From: Bacillus multifaciens
Lineage (GTDB): Bacteria > Bacillota > Bacilli > Bacillales > Bacillaceae_G
DNA length: 64,000 nt
Direction of reading: 5' to 3'
NCBI RefSeq assembly: GCF_030756675.1
Contig: NZ_JAVBXD010000014.1
Coordinates: 31,392-95,391, forward strand
Made by a program: the position numbers and the translations under genes. Below, in pieces: positions 46,916-54,839 of the stretch (position 1 is the first letter of the stretch; every line of letters begins with the position of its first letter). The notes beneath the pieces are model-generated. The model made no database searches. It was not told where the DNA came from and saw nothing but the letters and a program-made list of their open reading frames with translations.

Positions 46916-47381
46916 CTGCTCATCAGAAGAGAGGATTCAAGAATAGCTAAGGGGTAGCCTAAATGTAGTATGTGCAGATGAAGAAATATTATACGGAAAA
47001 GAGAAAAACGTTGAGATAGAAAAGAGCAGCTAGCAAAAACTAACTGCTCTCTAAAAAGGGTTAAGAGAAAGAAAACTGGACTAAGCTGCTAAAACAGCTT
47101 ATCTGTAGTATGTGCAAATGGTGAAATATTATACGAAAAAAGCAGTCAGCAAAAGCTAACTGCTCCTCCTCGAGGGAGAGGAAAATAAAACTACAAATGG
47201 AGTACAGCTATGAGTAGCCAGTTATAGTATCTGCAGATGGTAAAATATTATACAAAAAAAGCAGCTAGCAAAAGCTAACTGCTCGGTCCCAAAAAAGAAA
47301 GAATGTAGAATATACTACAAAATGGATTACGGCTGTTTACCAGCCTGTTTGTAGTATGTGCAGAATTGAAAATATTATGCG
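46891..47381 (+). repeat. Four-unit tandem array of double hairpins
   Basis: Four imperfect units of 116-128 nt, starting near 46891, 47020, 47136 and 47255. Each unit has hairpin 1 (AGCAGCTAGC-AAAA-GCTAACTGCT), a variable part, hairpin 2, then GTAGTATGTGCAGATG..AAATATTATACG. Hairpin 2 shows covariation: GCTA/TAGC in units 1 and 3, GCTG/CAGC in units 2 and 4. In unit 4 it is extended by a perfect ATACTACAAA / TTTGTAGTAT stem (47312-47321 with 47348-47357). No reading frame runs through the units. The last unit merges into the ribosome site of the gene at 47394. Confidence 0.85.
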
Positions 47382-47393
47382 GAGGGATGAAGA

Positions 47394-47774
47394 ATGAAAA
47401 GATTTGAACTGAAACTAATTGATAATAAGCTAGTTATCGATTTAAACAAAACGACAGATGATTATATGGAATGTTATGGATATGACGGTATGCCGAATAA
47501 GTATGATATATGTGATATTGGCCCAGCTGAAGTGATTGGCATGGTGGATATTTCAGATCATCAAATTAATATGATTATGGCGGAGTATGAGAACGGTGGA
47601 GAATGTGGATGGTGTGACAATGTTAGCAAAGAATTACGAGATCCACATTTATTTGACTTTGCACCTGGTAAAAAGATGTGTCGGAATTGTTGGGAGCATG
47701 ATAGAGAAATGTACTTAGGTTCATATGGTGAAGATATTGGTCCATTTGATAAAGAACAAAACTCAACAAAATAA
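47394..47774 (+). CDS. Hypothetical phage protein with zinc-ribbon cysteines, 126 aa
   Basis: A 126-residue acidic protein with CGWC near residue 73 and CRNC near residue 98, a likely zinc ribbon, in its C-terminal half. GGAGGG before the ATG is the end of the tandem array. Family unknown. Confidence 0.7.
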   Translation: MKRFELKLIDNKLVIDLNKTTDDYMECYGYDGMPNKYDICDIGPAEVIGMVDISDHQINMIMAEYENGGECGWCDNVSKELRDPHLFDFAPGKKMCRNCWEHDREMYLGSYGEDIGPFDKEQNSTK

Positions 47775-47802
47775 TCCTTTGAATGGAAAGGAGAGAAGAA
47801 GA

Positions 47803-48006
47803 ATGAGACATAGAAGATCTAGACAATGTATTACTTACAAATATGGAAATAACAAAAAAGCGAAGGATATTTGTAAAGCTAAAAAGAATGCAGCGATTCA
47901 TTTTGCTAAATTGCTTGGTAGTTCAATTTCAACGATTGAGCTTGGACGGATGTTTTATACGTCACAAGGAGTACTTGATCCAACATTTAAATGGGTGAGA
48001 GAGTAA
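47803..48006 (+). CDS. Hypothetical basic phage protein, 67 aa
   Basis: A 67-residue basic protein (MRHRRSRQCITYKYGNNKK.., AKLLGSSISTIELGRMF) with a possible short helix-turn-helix. ATG 47803 has AAGGAGAG upstream; an earlier frame overlapping the previous gene is not supported. Confidence 0.6.
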   Translation: MRHRRSRQCITYKYGNNKKAKDICKAKKNAAIHFAKLLGSSISTIELGRMFYTSQGVLDPTFKWVRE

Positions 48007-48035
48007 TTTTTAATATAGTCCGGCTGGAAAACCAG

Positions 48036-48098
48036 AGGACACCAGATTACTAGAGCAGTTGCTTATTTGCTGCATAGTGATTGGTGTCCTTTTTATTT
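48036..48098 (+). terminator. Terminator of the phage early operon
   Basis: AGGACACC / GGTGTCCT outer stem (48036-48043, 48083-48090) enclosing further pairing, followed by TTTTTATTTT. It separates the early genes from the ArpU unit. Confidence 0.8.
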
Positions 48099-48119
48099 TA
48101 TAAAAGGGAGATGTGGAGA

Positions 48120-48290
48120 ATGAAAGCGTTGAAAGACCAATTACGTGAGTGGAAAAAACAATCACAGCAGATGAAAAAGCAAAAGAAGAAAAAACGTAAG
48201 GAACAGCTGAGTAAACGAGATATCGAGGATTTGATGGGGATTCGTGGTCCGCGATATGAGCGTAGACGCGGTGCATTAAGACAAAAGTAA
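48120..48290 (+). CDS. Small lysine-rich coiled-coil protein, 56 aa
   Basis: A 56-residue very basic helix (QSQQMKKQKKKKRKEQLSKR) ending RGPRYERRRGALRQK. ATG 48120 has AAGGGAG 9 nt upstream. It precedes arpU; function unknown. Confidence 0.65.
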   Translation: MKALKDQLREWKKQSQQMKKQKKKKRKEQLSKRDIEDLMGIRGPRYERRRGALRQK

Positions 48291-48316
48291 TCAAAAATAA
48301 AAAGGAGTGGTCTTAC

Positions 48317-48799
48317 ATGACTAAACAATTATCTTTCTTACCAAAAATCGATAGAGCAGCAACACAGGAGGAATTAGAAGGTGTGTTGGAAAGCGTGCGT
48401 ATACATAGGCAATTTGGGATGATGCGTAAAGAAATGAAAGTCACTCCTTCTTATGAAATGCGTGAGCACGGTCCTACACATGCAGTTGGTAAGCCGTTAG
48501 AAGATGTTGCTATAACGAATATTCAACAAAGCAAACGAGAAGAGTGGCTTGAAAGAATGTCATTACGTATTGATCAGTTTCTAAATCGATTAGGAAACGG
48601 ACGTGCAGGAAGTGTCCAAAGAGATATTATTTATAAACGTTATTTAGAAGAAGAGGATGTATGTGATTACATGGTTTATAACGAAATAGGAATGTCAGAG
48701 CGTACTTATCGACGTTGGAAGTCTAAAGCGTTTTATAAACTTGCTTTTGCACTTGGATTAGAAGTTTATGAGACAGAAGAAACTGGAGGTAATGAATAA
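48317..48799 (+). CDS. ArpU-family phage transcriptional regulator
   Basis: A 160-residue protein of the ArpU family (control of late genes in Gram-positive phages), with a C-terminal sigma-like helix-turn-helix (RDIIYKRYLEEEDVCDYMVYNEIGMSERTYRRWKSKAF). It should switch on the packaging and structural genes. The stop codon overlaps the next start (TAATG). Confidence 0.88.
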   Translation: MTKQLSFLPKIDRAATQEELEGVLESVRIHRQFGMMRKEMKVTPSYEMREHGPTHAVGKPLEDVAITNIQQSKREEWLERMSLRIDQFLNRLGNGRAGSVQRDIIYKRYLEEEDVCDYMVYNEIGMSERTYRRWKSKAFYKLAFALGLEVYETEETGGNE

Positions 48800-49341
48800 T
48801 GAATTTTGTTCAACCGATACGTGATCCAGAGCAGATACAGCAGTTAAAAGAGTATTTTAAGGAAAAGAGTGTACGTAATTATATTTTATTCATTATGGGA
48901 ATCAATACAGGCCTGAGAATCTCTGATATTCTGAAATTGAAGGTAGGAGATGTTAAAGGTAGTCATATCTCTATGAGGGAAAAGAAAACAGGAAAACAAA
49001 AACGTATTCAAATTACTGCAGCATTAAAAAGAGAACTTAAATGGTTTATTGAAGAAAGAGAAGACAATGAGTATCTATTACAAAGTAGACAGGGTAAGAA
49101 TCGCCCAATTGGTCGTAGCATGGCATATAAGATATTAAGTGGAGCAGCGGCAGAATTCGGATTAGATGAAATAGGAACACATACCTTAAGAAAGACGTAC
49201 GGGTATCATATGTACACTCAAACGAAAAACATAGCATTACTTATGGAGATATTCAATCACTCGTCAGAGAAGGTCACGTTACGTTATATAGGTGTAAATC
49301 AAGATGCAATGGATAAAGCAATGACTAGATTTAAAATCTAA
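48799..49341 (+). CDS. Second tyrosine recombinase (short, XerC/D-like)
   Basis: A 180-residue protein containing only the catalytic domain: Arg in NTGLRISDILKLKVGD, HTLRKTYGYH, an NHSS motif in place of GHSS, and the Tyr in VTLRYIGVNQ. It is coupled to arpU by TAATG. It cannot be the main integrase (that is at 29830). Short recombinases at this position recur in Bacillus phages, and their role is unclear. Confidence 0.88.
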   Translation: MNFVQPIRDPEQIQQLKEYFKEKSVRNYILFIMGINTGLRISDILKLKVGDVKGSHISMREKKTGKQKRIQITAALKRELKWFIEEREDNEYLLQSRQGKNRPIGRSMAYKILSGAAAEFGLDEIGTHTLRKTYGYHMYTQTKNIALLMEIFNHSSEKVTLRYIGVNQDAMDKAMTRFKI

Positions 49342-49555
49342 GCATTGCTTTTTCTTTTTAAATCTATACAGTTACTCATAAATTTCGTACTGTGTAACTC
49401 AAAAGAGAAAGTTTAATTAAATCAATGATATCAAGGGATTCAGCTATTAGGTCAGTTACACACAATATAAGATATGGGTAAGTGAGGAGGATGATATTAT
49501 AAAGAACTCTATTTTTAATGTTAAAATACTAAGTAAAGAGATAGGGGGGATTCGA

Positions 49556-50632
49556 GTGGGAAATGAAAACTTTTTTGAAAAGAAGAGGATAGAAAATGAA
49601 GATAAAAGTGATAAGGCTTATACTTGGACATTTGATACTAATAAGGAATGTAATTTGATTGAACATAGTGAATGCAAAGTAATGTCTGAGGATCTTCAAG
49701 CAATCACAAAAACGCAAGAAAACATTGAAAAGATAGCAGGAGCATTTAATAATTATCCATTAATACAAGTTCAAAAAAATGCTCAAACAATGGTGGAAAT
49801 GTCAAAAAGACTGCAACCATTTATGGACATGCAAGAAAATGTTGAAAAGCTAACAGAAGCATTTACTAAGCATCCGCTAATACAAGTTCAAAAAAATGCT
49901 CAAACAATGGTGGAAATGTCAAAAAGACTGCAATCATTTATGGACATGCAGGAGAACATTAAGAAAATAGTAGAGACTTTTAATAATATTGATTTGAGCT
50001 CTATCCGTGATAAAGTAGCGGAAGAAATAACAGAAACGAGTGAATTGTTAATAAAACAAGAGGAAGGTTTTTGGTGTTTAGATATTGATATACTCAATGT
50101 GATGGGGGATAAAGAGTTAACTGAAGAGGGTTTATCAGATTATATTGAACGTAACCTCGAGACATACATTGCAGAGATAGTTCAAGATTCCATGTATGAA
50201 CTTCATATAACCTTAATTCAAGAAACTTACGAGGCATACAAAGGTGGTTTCTATAAATTATGTGTGATGCCGTTGTTTGCCGCATTTGAACATGTTTTCA
50301 CATCTTGGTACGCAGGAACTATCAATAAAGATGCAGTATTGGTTAAACAAAAGCCAAGAGTATTTAAACTTTATAATGAGATTAAAAATAAAGAATATAG
50401 TGAAGTAGAACAAGAGCATTTAATTAACGTTTTTGTCTTATCTATAATTCGGACATATAAGAATACATTTATAAAGATACCTGATGAATTATGTCAAAAA
50501 CTTAATCGGAATTCTATAGCACATGGTTTTCATGATTATGATTCTATTACTAAAGTAGATATCCTTAAATTGTTCCAGTTACTTAAAGCTACTTTAATTT
50601 TAAGATCGGTGAGCTCTCATAAATTTAAATGA
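49556..50632 (+). CDS. Accessory protein with coiled coil and HEPN-like C-terminus, 358 aa
   Basis: GTG start with AGGGGGGA 5 nt upstream. The N-terminal half is helical and holds a 39-residue tandem duplication (QVQKNAQTMVEMSKRLQ twice; 74 nt differing at one base), so it is recent. The C-terminal half has YKGGFYKLCVMPLFAAFEHVF and ends with NRNSIAHG, an R-x4-H motif (about R318/H323) followed by a helix, as in HEPN ribonucleases of abortive-infection systems. It stands alone between the late regulator and the packaging genes. Function is inferred only. Confidence 0.7.
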   Translation: MGNENFFEKKRIENEDKSDKAYTWTFDTNKECNLIEHSECKVMSEDLQAITKTQENIEKIAGAFNNYPLIQVQKNAQTMVEMSKRLQPFMDMQENVEKLTEAFTKHPLIQVQKNAQTMVEMSKRLQSFMDMQENIKKIVETFNNIDLSSIRDKVAEEITETSELLIKQEEGFWCLDIDILNVMGDKELTEEGLSDYIERNLETYIAEIVQDSMYELHITLIQETYEAYKGGFYKLCVMPLFAAFEHVFTSWYAGTINKDAVLVKQKPRVFKLYNEIKNKEYSEVEQEHLINVFVLSIIRTYKNTFIKIPDELCQKLNRNSIAHGFHDYDSITKVDILKLFQLLKATLILRSVSSHKFK

Positions 50633-50827
50633 AAATAAGTGGCAGAGTCGTGACCGTTTTTTGACCGCAAATGTGCCGGTTGTTTTGGATTCAACGTGAT
50701 ATATTTGTATTGTGAGAAGTGGCGGAAATAACACGACTCACAAGGTTACTTTTATAATTTAAACGGTTCCATATTAGCGGCGAAATTACAAATCCGAATC
50801 CAGCTGCAATGGTGCAGATTGAATGAT

Positions 50828-50924
50828 CACGCTAATAGGAGAGCTTTTGTTCTTCTCTCAGTCACTTGATGTCAGATCGTCTAGCGTGCAGCAGTATAAA
50901 TCGATATCAAATGATTGAGAGAAG
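50828..50924 (+). ncRNA. Candidate structured RNA, long hairpin with pseudoknot potential
   Basis: CTTCTCTCA (50852-50860) pairs with TGAGAGAAG (50916-50924). The stem continues through a G-U pair, TCA/TGA, one C-A mismatch, TTGAT/ATCAA, a 5-nt bulge and ATCG/CGAT (50876/50902). The 22-nt loop contains TAGCGTG (50882-50888), an exact complement of CACGCTA at 50828-50834 upstream, so a pseudoknot can form. No T tract follows, so it is not a simple terminator. No Rfam family recognised. Confidence 0.45.
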
Positions 50925-51132
50925 GATAAAACTTCACATACCGTATGTGTATTAAATAAGAGAATAGCAGAAGTTAGAGCATCCATTTAGATGCTCTTTT
51001 CACATTTTGCGAAGGACAAGCATATACTACTTGTACACCGTTTAACTTTTGTTAAAAGGAATATCGTAATCCCAATTCTTGCCCAAGGAAGAGCGCTTGC
51101 GGAAACAGGTGCTCTTCTTTTATTTTGCATAA

Positions 51133-51251
51133 AAAAAAGAACCTAAGGAAGCTAGGTTCTGAAAAAAGGTAAGAAAATGGTTTGATAATAACTTGAATAG
51201 TTTAATAAATGTCCGCATCTAGATAATACAATATAGTTGAGATATATTCAA
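51133..51251 (-). ncRNA. Candidate leftward small RNA
   Basis: On the minus strand TTGAAT (51251-51246), 17 nt, TATTAT (51228-51223) is a good promoter. About 60 nt later AGAACCTA / TAGGTTCT plus eight T forms a terminator (51161-51133). The transcript would be about 80-90 nt with no start codon plus ribosome site. It could be an antisense or regulatory RNA; only sequence pattern supports it. Confidence 0.35.
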
Positions 51252-51279
51252 GAGTCTATTTTGAGGAGAGTGAGTGTAA

Positions 51280-51447
51280 ATGAAGACTGAAACATTAATA
51301 TTAAAACCTTCACATTTACATAAGATTGACCCAAATAAAATTCAGTCGGTTCAAGACATGTTTGAAATTTTAAAAAGGATTCCGATGTATGTCGATGATG
51401 AAAGAGTAAAAGGGATTGAGCATTTGATTGAAAAGGATGATGAATGA
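51280..51447 (+). CDS. Small phage protein, 55 aa
   Basis: A 55-residue protein (KTETLILKPSHLHKIDPNK.., DDERVKGIEHLIEKDDE) with GAGGAG upstream. It overlaps the next gene by 4 nt (ATGA). Function unknown. Confidence 0.6.
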   Translation: MKTETLILKPSHLHKIDPNKIQSVQDMFEILKRIPMYVDDERVKGIEHLIEKDDE

Positions 51448-51647
51448 TGGATAATACAATTATTGAATTTAAAATTAATAATTTAGAAAAGAAAGTTGAT
51501 AATTTGCAAAATGAAAATCATGTGTTGAAAGAATCACTGGACTCGTTAGCATGTAGAACGGAAGAATTGGAACGATCAGTTACTAAGCTACAACACAAAT
51601 TAATTATAGACCGTATTAACGCTGCTGAATCAGGTATCAAAATTTAA
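51444..51647 (+). CDS. Small coiled-coil phage protein, 67 aa
   Basis: 67 residues forming one long heptad pattern (IEFKINNLEKKVDNLQNENH..). It starts within the stop of the previous gene, so it is coupled. Function unknown. Confidence 0.6.
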   Translation: MMDNTIIEFKINNLEKKVDNLQNENHVLKESLDSLACRTEELERSVTKLQHKLIIDRINAAESGIKI

Positions 51648-51700
51648 TAATAGTAACTATCTTTGGCACTACTGTTAAGGAAAGATAAGGAGTGAAGGTA

Positions 51701-52408
51701 ATGTGTGGAGGAGAAACGCGTAGCATTTCTAGATGTTGTTTAGTTTGTAACTATCAAATTAAAGTGCATCATTCGCCAGATGTTAAATATCAAGAAGTAA
51801 CGGTTTGTCCGAAATGTAACGGTGCTTTTGTAGATATGTGGATGATTAATAAATATAAACAATCAGACGATACAAAAGGGAAAGAAGAACCTTTAGTACA
51901 AATTGTGCAATCAGATATTGATACTGTTCCTGTTGTGCTCTACAAAGGTGAAGAGATTAAAGGGAAAGTAAGGGTTAGCTTTGATTGGAAGACAGATGGC
52001 TATTATCATAAGTCAGGTCCTTATATTCATATTGAACACGTAGAAGATAGCACTAAGTGTGTAAACACAAAGATCATACAGCACAATCATCCTATTGTGA
52101 AAGAAGTAAAGTTGTTTGTGGATGGAATTGAGATTGCTGAATGTCAATGTACAGATTGCAAGAATAAAGATGAATCAGAATTATTGTCTACCTTCTCGAC
52201 GGAGGAATTAGTTGAAGCATTAAAGCTAAAGGAAGATGTACAGATTTGTAATACAACTGAAGATACACATACAGTACGGATGGATTTGCTACAAGTTAAG
52301 AAACATATATTAGTAATCAATAACTGTGATCCTCATTTAGTTGAATATCATAGAAGACTTATGGAAGCTGAAAGACTATTTTATGCTGGTAGTTGTAGCG
52401 ATCGATGA
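51701..52408 (+). CDS. Zinc-ribbon phage protein, 235 aa
   Basis: A 235-residue protein: an N-terminal zinc ribbon with CCLVC near residue 11 and CPKC near residue 34, a middle beta domain, and more cysteines (CQCTDC near residue 150). ATG 51701 has GGAG 8 nt upstream. It overlaps the HNH gene by 4 nt. Not recognised. Confidence 0.65.
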   Translation: MCGGETRSISRCCLVCNYQIKVHHSPDVKYQEVTVCPKCNGAFVDMWMINKYKQSDDTKGKEEPLVQIVQSDIDTVPVVLYKGEEIKGKVRVSFDWKTDGYYHKSGPYIHIEHVEDSTKCVNTKIIQHNHPIVKEVKLFVDGIEIAECQCTDCKNKDESELLSTFSTEELVEALKLKEDVQICNTTEDTHTVRMDLLQVKKHILVINNCDPHLVEYHRRLMEAERLFYAGSCSDR

Positions 52409-52740
52409 AAGAGTACAAAACCAAACAACAGAAGCGTAAGTTCTATGATAGTCCTGAGTGGAAGAGTACAAGAGAACGAGTAAAGAAGCGTGACAACTAT
52501 GAGTGCCAGGAATGTAAACGAAATGGTCGAGTACAAACAGACACCAACGAATACAGTGAGAGTGCAAAGCGTAAGAAGATTCAACTCGTTGTCCATCATA
52601 AAAAAGAGCTTGAAGATTATCCTGAACTTGCACTTGATGAAGATAATCTTGAAACATCCTGTGTGAATTGCCATAACAAAGAACACGGAAGAACGTTTGA
52701 AAAGAAACAGAATAAATGGGAACACGATGAAAAATGGTAG
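52405..52740 (+). CDS. HNH endonuclease of the packaging module
   Basis: A 111-residue HNH nuclease. It has zinc cysteines CQECKRNG and CVNCHNKEHG, the catalytic VVHHKKEL, and an N-terminal FYDSPEWKSTRERV helix. In HK97-like cos phages this gene lies beside the small terminase and is required for cos cleavage. The gap to terS may be cos itself. Confidence 0.92.
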   Translation: MKEYKTKQQKRKFYDSPEWKSTRERVKKRDNYECQECKRNGRVQTDTNEYSESAKRKKIQLVVHHKKELEDYPELALDEDNLETSCVNCHNKEHGRTFEKKQNKWEHDEKW

Positions 52741-52863
52741 AAAAATAGTTTTTAATACTCCCCCCCTCTTTTATTTCAGTTTCTTTGGGGAACTGGGGCA
52801 CCGGAGGAGGGGGTTAACTGTCAGGTTTTTTTCGAAATTACGCACGTAAGGGGGGGTGGGTAG
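52741..52863. other. Candidate cos site region
   Basis: 123 nt without a gene between the HNH and terS genes. It contains unusual G/C tracts for this AT-rich phage: CTCCCCCCCTC (52759-52769), GGGGAACTGGGGCACCGGAGGAGGGGG (52787-52813, in pieces) and AAGGGGGGG before the terS ATG. In cos phages with an HNH gene next to terS, cos lies in this interval. The exact cut site cannot be read from one prophage end. Confidence 0.4.
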
Positions 52864-53175
52864 ATGGCTGTTAGCATTACAAAATTAAAAGAACAGCTCA
52901 TGAACAGTATTGAAATTACAGATTTAGTCGAGGTTGAAAAAGTAGAACGATACATTGATCTAGTTAAAGCATTTAGAAAAATAAACAGAACTGTCAATAA
53001 AGAAGGCGAATCGGTGACAGTCAAAAACGGATCTCAAGTTTTTGTTAAAGCCCATCCTCTTATAAGTGAAAGGAATAAAATTAACAGTTCTTTAATTGCG
53101 CTAGGAAGAGATATAAAGTTTGTTCGTAAACCTAATATCCCTAAGGCTGGTTATAGTAAAAGTGATTTAACATGA
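52864..53175 (+). CDS. terS: Terminase small subunit, P27 family
   Basis: A 103-residue helical protein of the P27 small-terminase family (IEITDLVEVEKVERYIDLV, NGSQVFVKAHPLISERNKI). It recognises phage DNA for packaging. GGGGGGG before the ATG. It overlaps terL by 4 nt. Confidence 0.9.
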   Translation: MAVSITKLKEQLMNSIEITDLVEVEKVERYIDLVKAFRKINRTVNKEGESVTVKNGSQVFVKAHPLISERNKINSSLIALGRDIKFVRKPNIPKAGYSKSDLT

Positions 53176-54839
53176 TTAGGAAAAAGTACATTGATGAATA
53201 CATTGAACTTCATCGAACTGGAAAAATAAAGTTCAACAAAGAAAGAGAACTGTTAATTGAATATCTAGAAAAATACGTTTTAAATAGGGACGATTTGTAT
53301 TTTGACGATGAAATGATTGAGGATTGTATCAACTTCGGTGAGAAGTGGTATTTTCCGTTGCAGCCATTTCAAAAATTCTTAATAGCATTCGTCTTTTTAT
53401 TTTATAAGAAAAATGGACGTGTATTTTATCGTAAATTCCTGTGGATGTTAGGACGTGGTGGCGGTAAAAACGGTCTAATTTCTGTTATTATTCACTTTTT
53501 AATTAGTGAATTACATGGCATTCCAGAGTATAACATTTCAGTTGTTGCGAATAGTGAAGAGCAAGCAAAAACGAGCCCTGACGAAGTTCATAAATGTGTG
53601 AAGAAAAATGAAGTCTTACAAAGAGCCTTTAAAACAACGTTAACTCAAACAGTTTCAAAGGCTACTGAAAGTGTACTGAAGTTTAGAACTTCAAATGGAG
53701 ATACAAAAGATGGCTTGCGTGATGGTGCGGTTGTATTTGATGAAATACATCAATACGAAAGTAATAAAGATGTTCGCGTCCACATCAGCGGATTAGGTAA
53801 AAAGAAAAACCCACGTGAGTTTTATATTGGTACAGATGGATATGTACGTGATGGTTTCTTAGATAAGCAAAAAGAAAAAGCAATGAAGGTTTTAAACGGT
53901 GAAGCACGTCCGAATGCTATCTTTCCTTTCATTTGTAAATTGAATGACGAAACAGAAGTAGATGATCTTGATAATTGGGAGCTTGCGAATCCTATGTTAT
54001 CAAAGCCATTAAGTGAGTATGCCGAAGGGCTACTTGAAACGATAAAGGAAGAATACGAAGATTTAGAAGACGATCCAAGCAACCGAGAAGAGTTCATGAC
54101 AAAGCGTATGAACTTACCTGTTACAAACTTAGAACGTTCTGTTGCAAAATGGTCAGAAATTCTTGCTACAGATCGACCGTTTCCAGATTTACATGGCCAA
54201 GAATGTATTGGATCGTTAGACTTTGCAAGTATTCGAGATTTCGCGGCATGCGGTCTTTTATTTAGACAAACTGGTGAGTATATTTTTAAAACTCATTCCT
54301 TTGTGCGGAAAGAATTTGTTGATATCTATTATGGATATTCCAAAAAAGCAGGTGAGTTTAAAAAACAGAAGTTTGCGCCAATAAAAGAATGGGAAGAACA
54401 AGGCTTATTAACTGTTGTGGACGAGCCAACTATCAATCCTCAACACATTGTCGATTGGTTTGTAAAAATGCGTGAACAATATGGCGTTAAGAAAATTATA
54501 GCTGATAATTTCCGAATGGAAGCAATCAGACCTTTATTAGTCGCGGAAGGGTTTGAAATAGAAGTTATACGAAATCCAAAAGCAATCCATAGTTTACTAG
54601 CTCCACGTATTGAAATGGCGTTTGCCAATAAGCAAATTATCTTTGATGATAACCCTCTTATGCGTTGGTATACACAAAACGTACTGGTTGTTATCAAGGG
54701 TGATGGAAATAAAATATATGAAAAGAAGGAACCTGTGCGAAGGAAAACTGACGGATTCCAATGTTTTGTACATGCCCTTTATAGAGCGGATGAAATACAA
54801 GAATCAACAGACTTTGTAATAGGTGATATCAAATTCTAG
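53172..54839 (+). CDS. terL: Terminase large subunit
   Basis: A 555-residue HK97-type large terminase: ATPase with Walker A GRGGGKNG near residue 96 and Walker B VVFDEIHQY near 194, then an RNase H-like nuclease domain with GSLDFAS near 352 and IIADNFRM. It drives DNA into the prohead and cuts it. Full length, no lesions. Confidence 0.96.
   Translation: MIRKKYIDEYIELHRTGKIKFNKERELLIEYLEKYVLNRDDLYFDDEMIEDCINFGEKWYFPLQPFQKFLIAFVFLFYKKNGRVFYRKFLWMLGRGGGKNGLISVIIHFLISELHGIPEYNISVVANSEEQAKTSPDEVHKCVKKNEVLQRAFKTTLTQTVSKATESVLKFRTSNGDTKDGLRDGAVVFDEIHQYESNKDVRVHISGLGKKKNPREFYIGTDGYVRDGFLDKQKEKAMKVLNGEARPNAIFPFICKLNDETEVDDLDNWELANPMLSKPLSEYAEGLLETIKEEYEDLEDDPSNREEFMTKRMNLPVTNLERSVAKWSEILATDRPFPDLHGQECIGSLDFASIRDFAACGLLFRQTGEYIFKTHSFVRKEFVDIYYGYSKKAGEFKKQKFAPIKEWEEQGLLTVVDEPTINPQHIVDWFVKMREQYGVKKIIADNFRMEAIRPLLVAEGFEIEVIRNPKAIHSLLAPRIEMAFANKQIIFDDNPLMRWYTQNVLVVIKGDGNKIYEKKEPVRRKTDGFQCFVHALYRADEIQESTDFVIGDIKF

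Larger units (their letters stand above)
50633..51279. other. 650-nt non-coding region upstream of the packaging genes
   Basis: No credible gene. It holds an 8-bp inverted pair GAGTCGTG (50645) / CACGACTC (50732); a long structured hairpin at 50852-50924; a rightward terminator AGAGCATC / GATGCTCT + TTTT (50976-51000); a weaker one GAAGAGC..GCTCTTC + TTTATTTT (51088-51127); and a leftward terminator at 51133-51161 preceded on the minus strand by a promoter-like pair. Late transcripts from ArpU control may begin here. Confidence 0.6.

Noticed and set aside
46891-47381. CRISPR array
   Set aside because: The units are about 120 nt, imperfect and nearly contiguous, with no short repeat/unique spacer alternation and no cas genes.
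50640-50760. tRNA or truncated gene in the late-region gap
   Set aside because: No cloverleaf or anticodon arm can be drawn, and all frames are broken by stops; only an 8-bp inverted pair is present.
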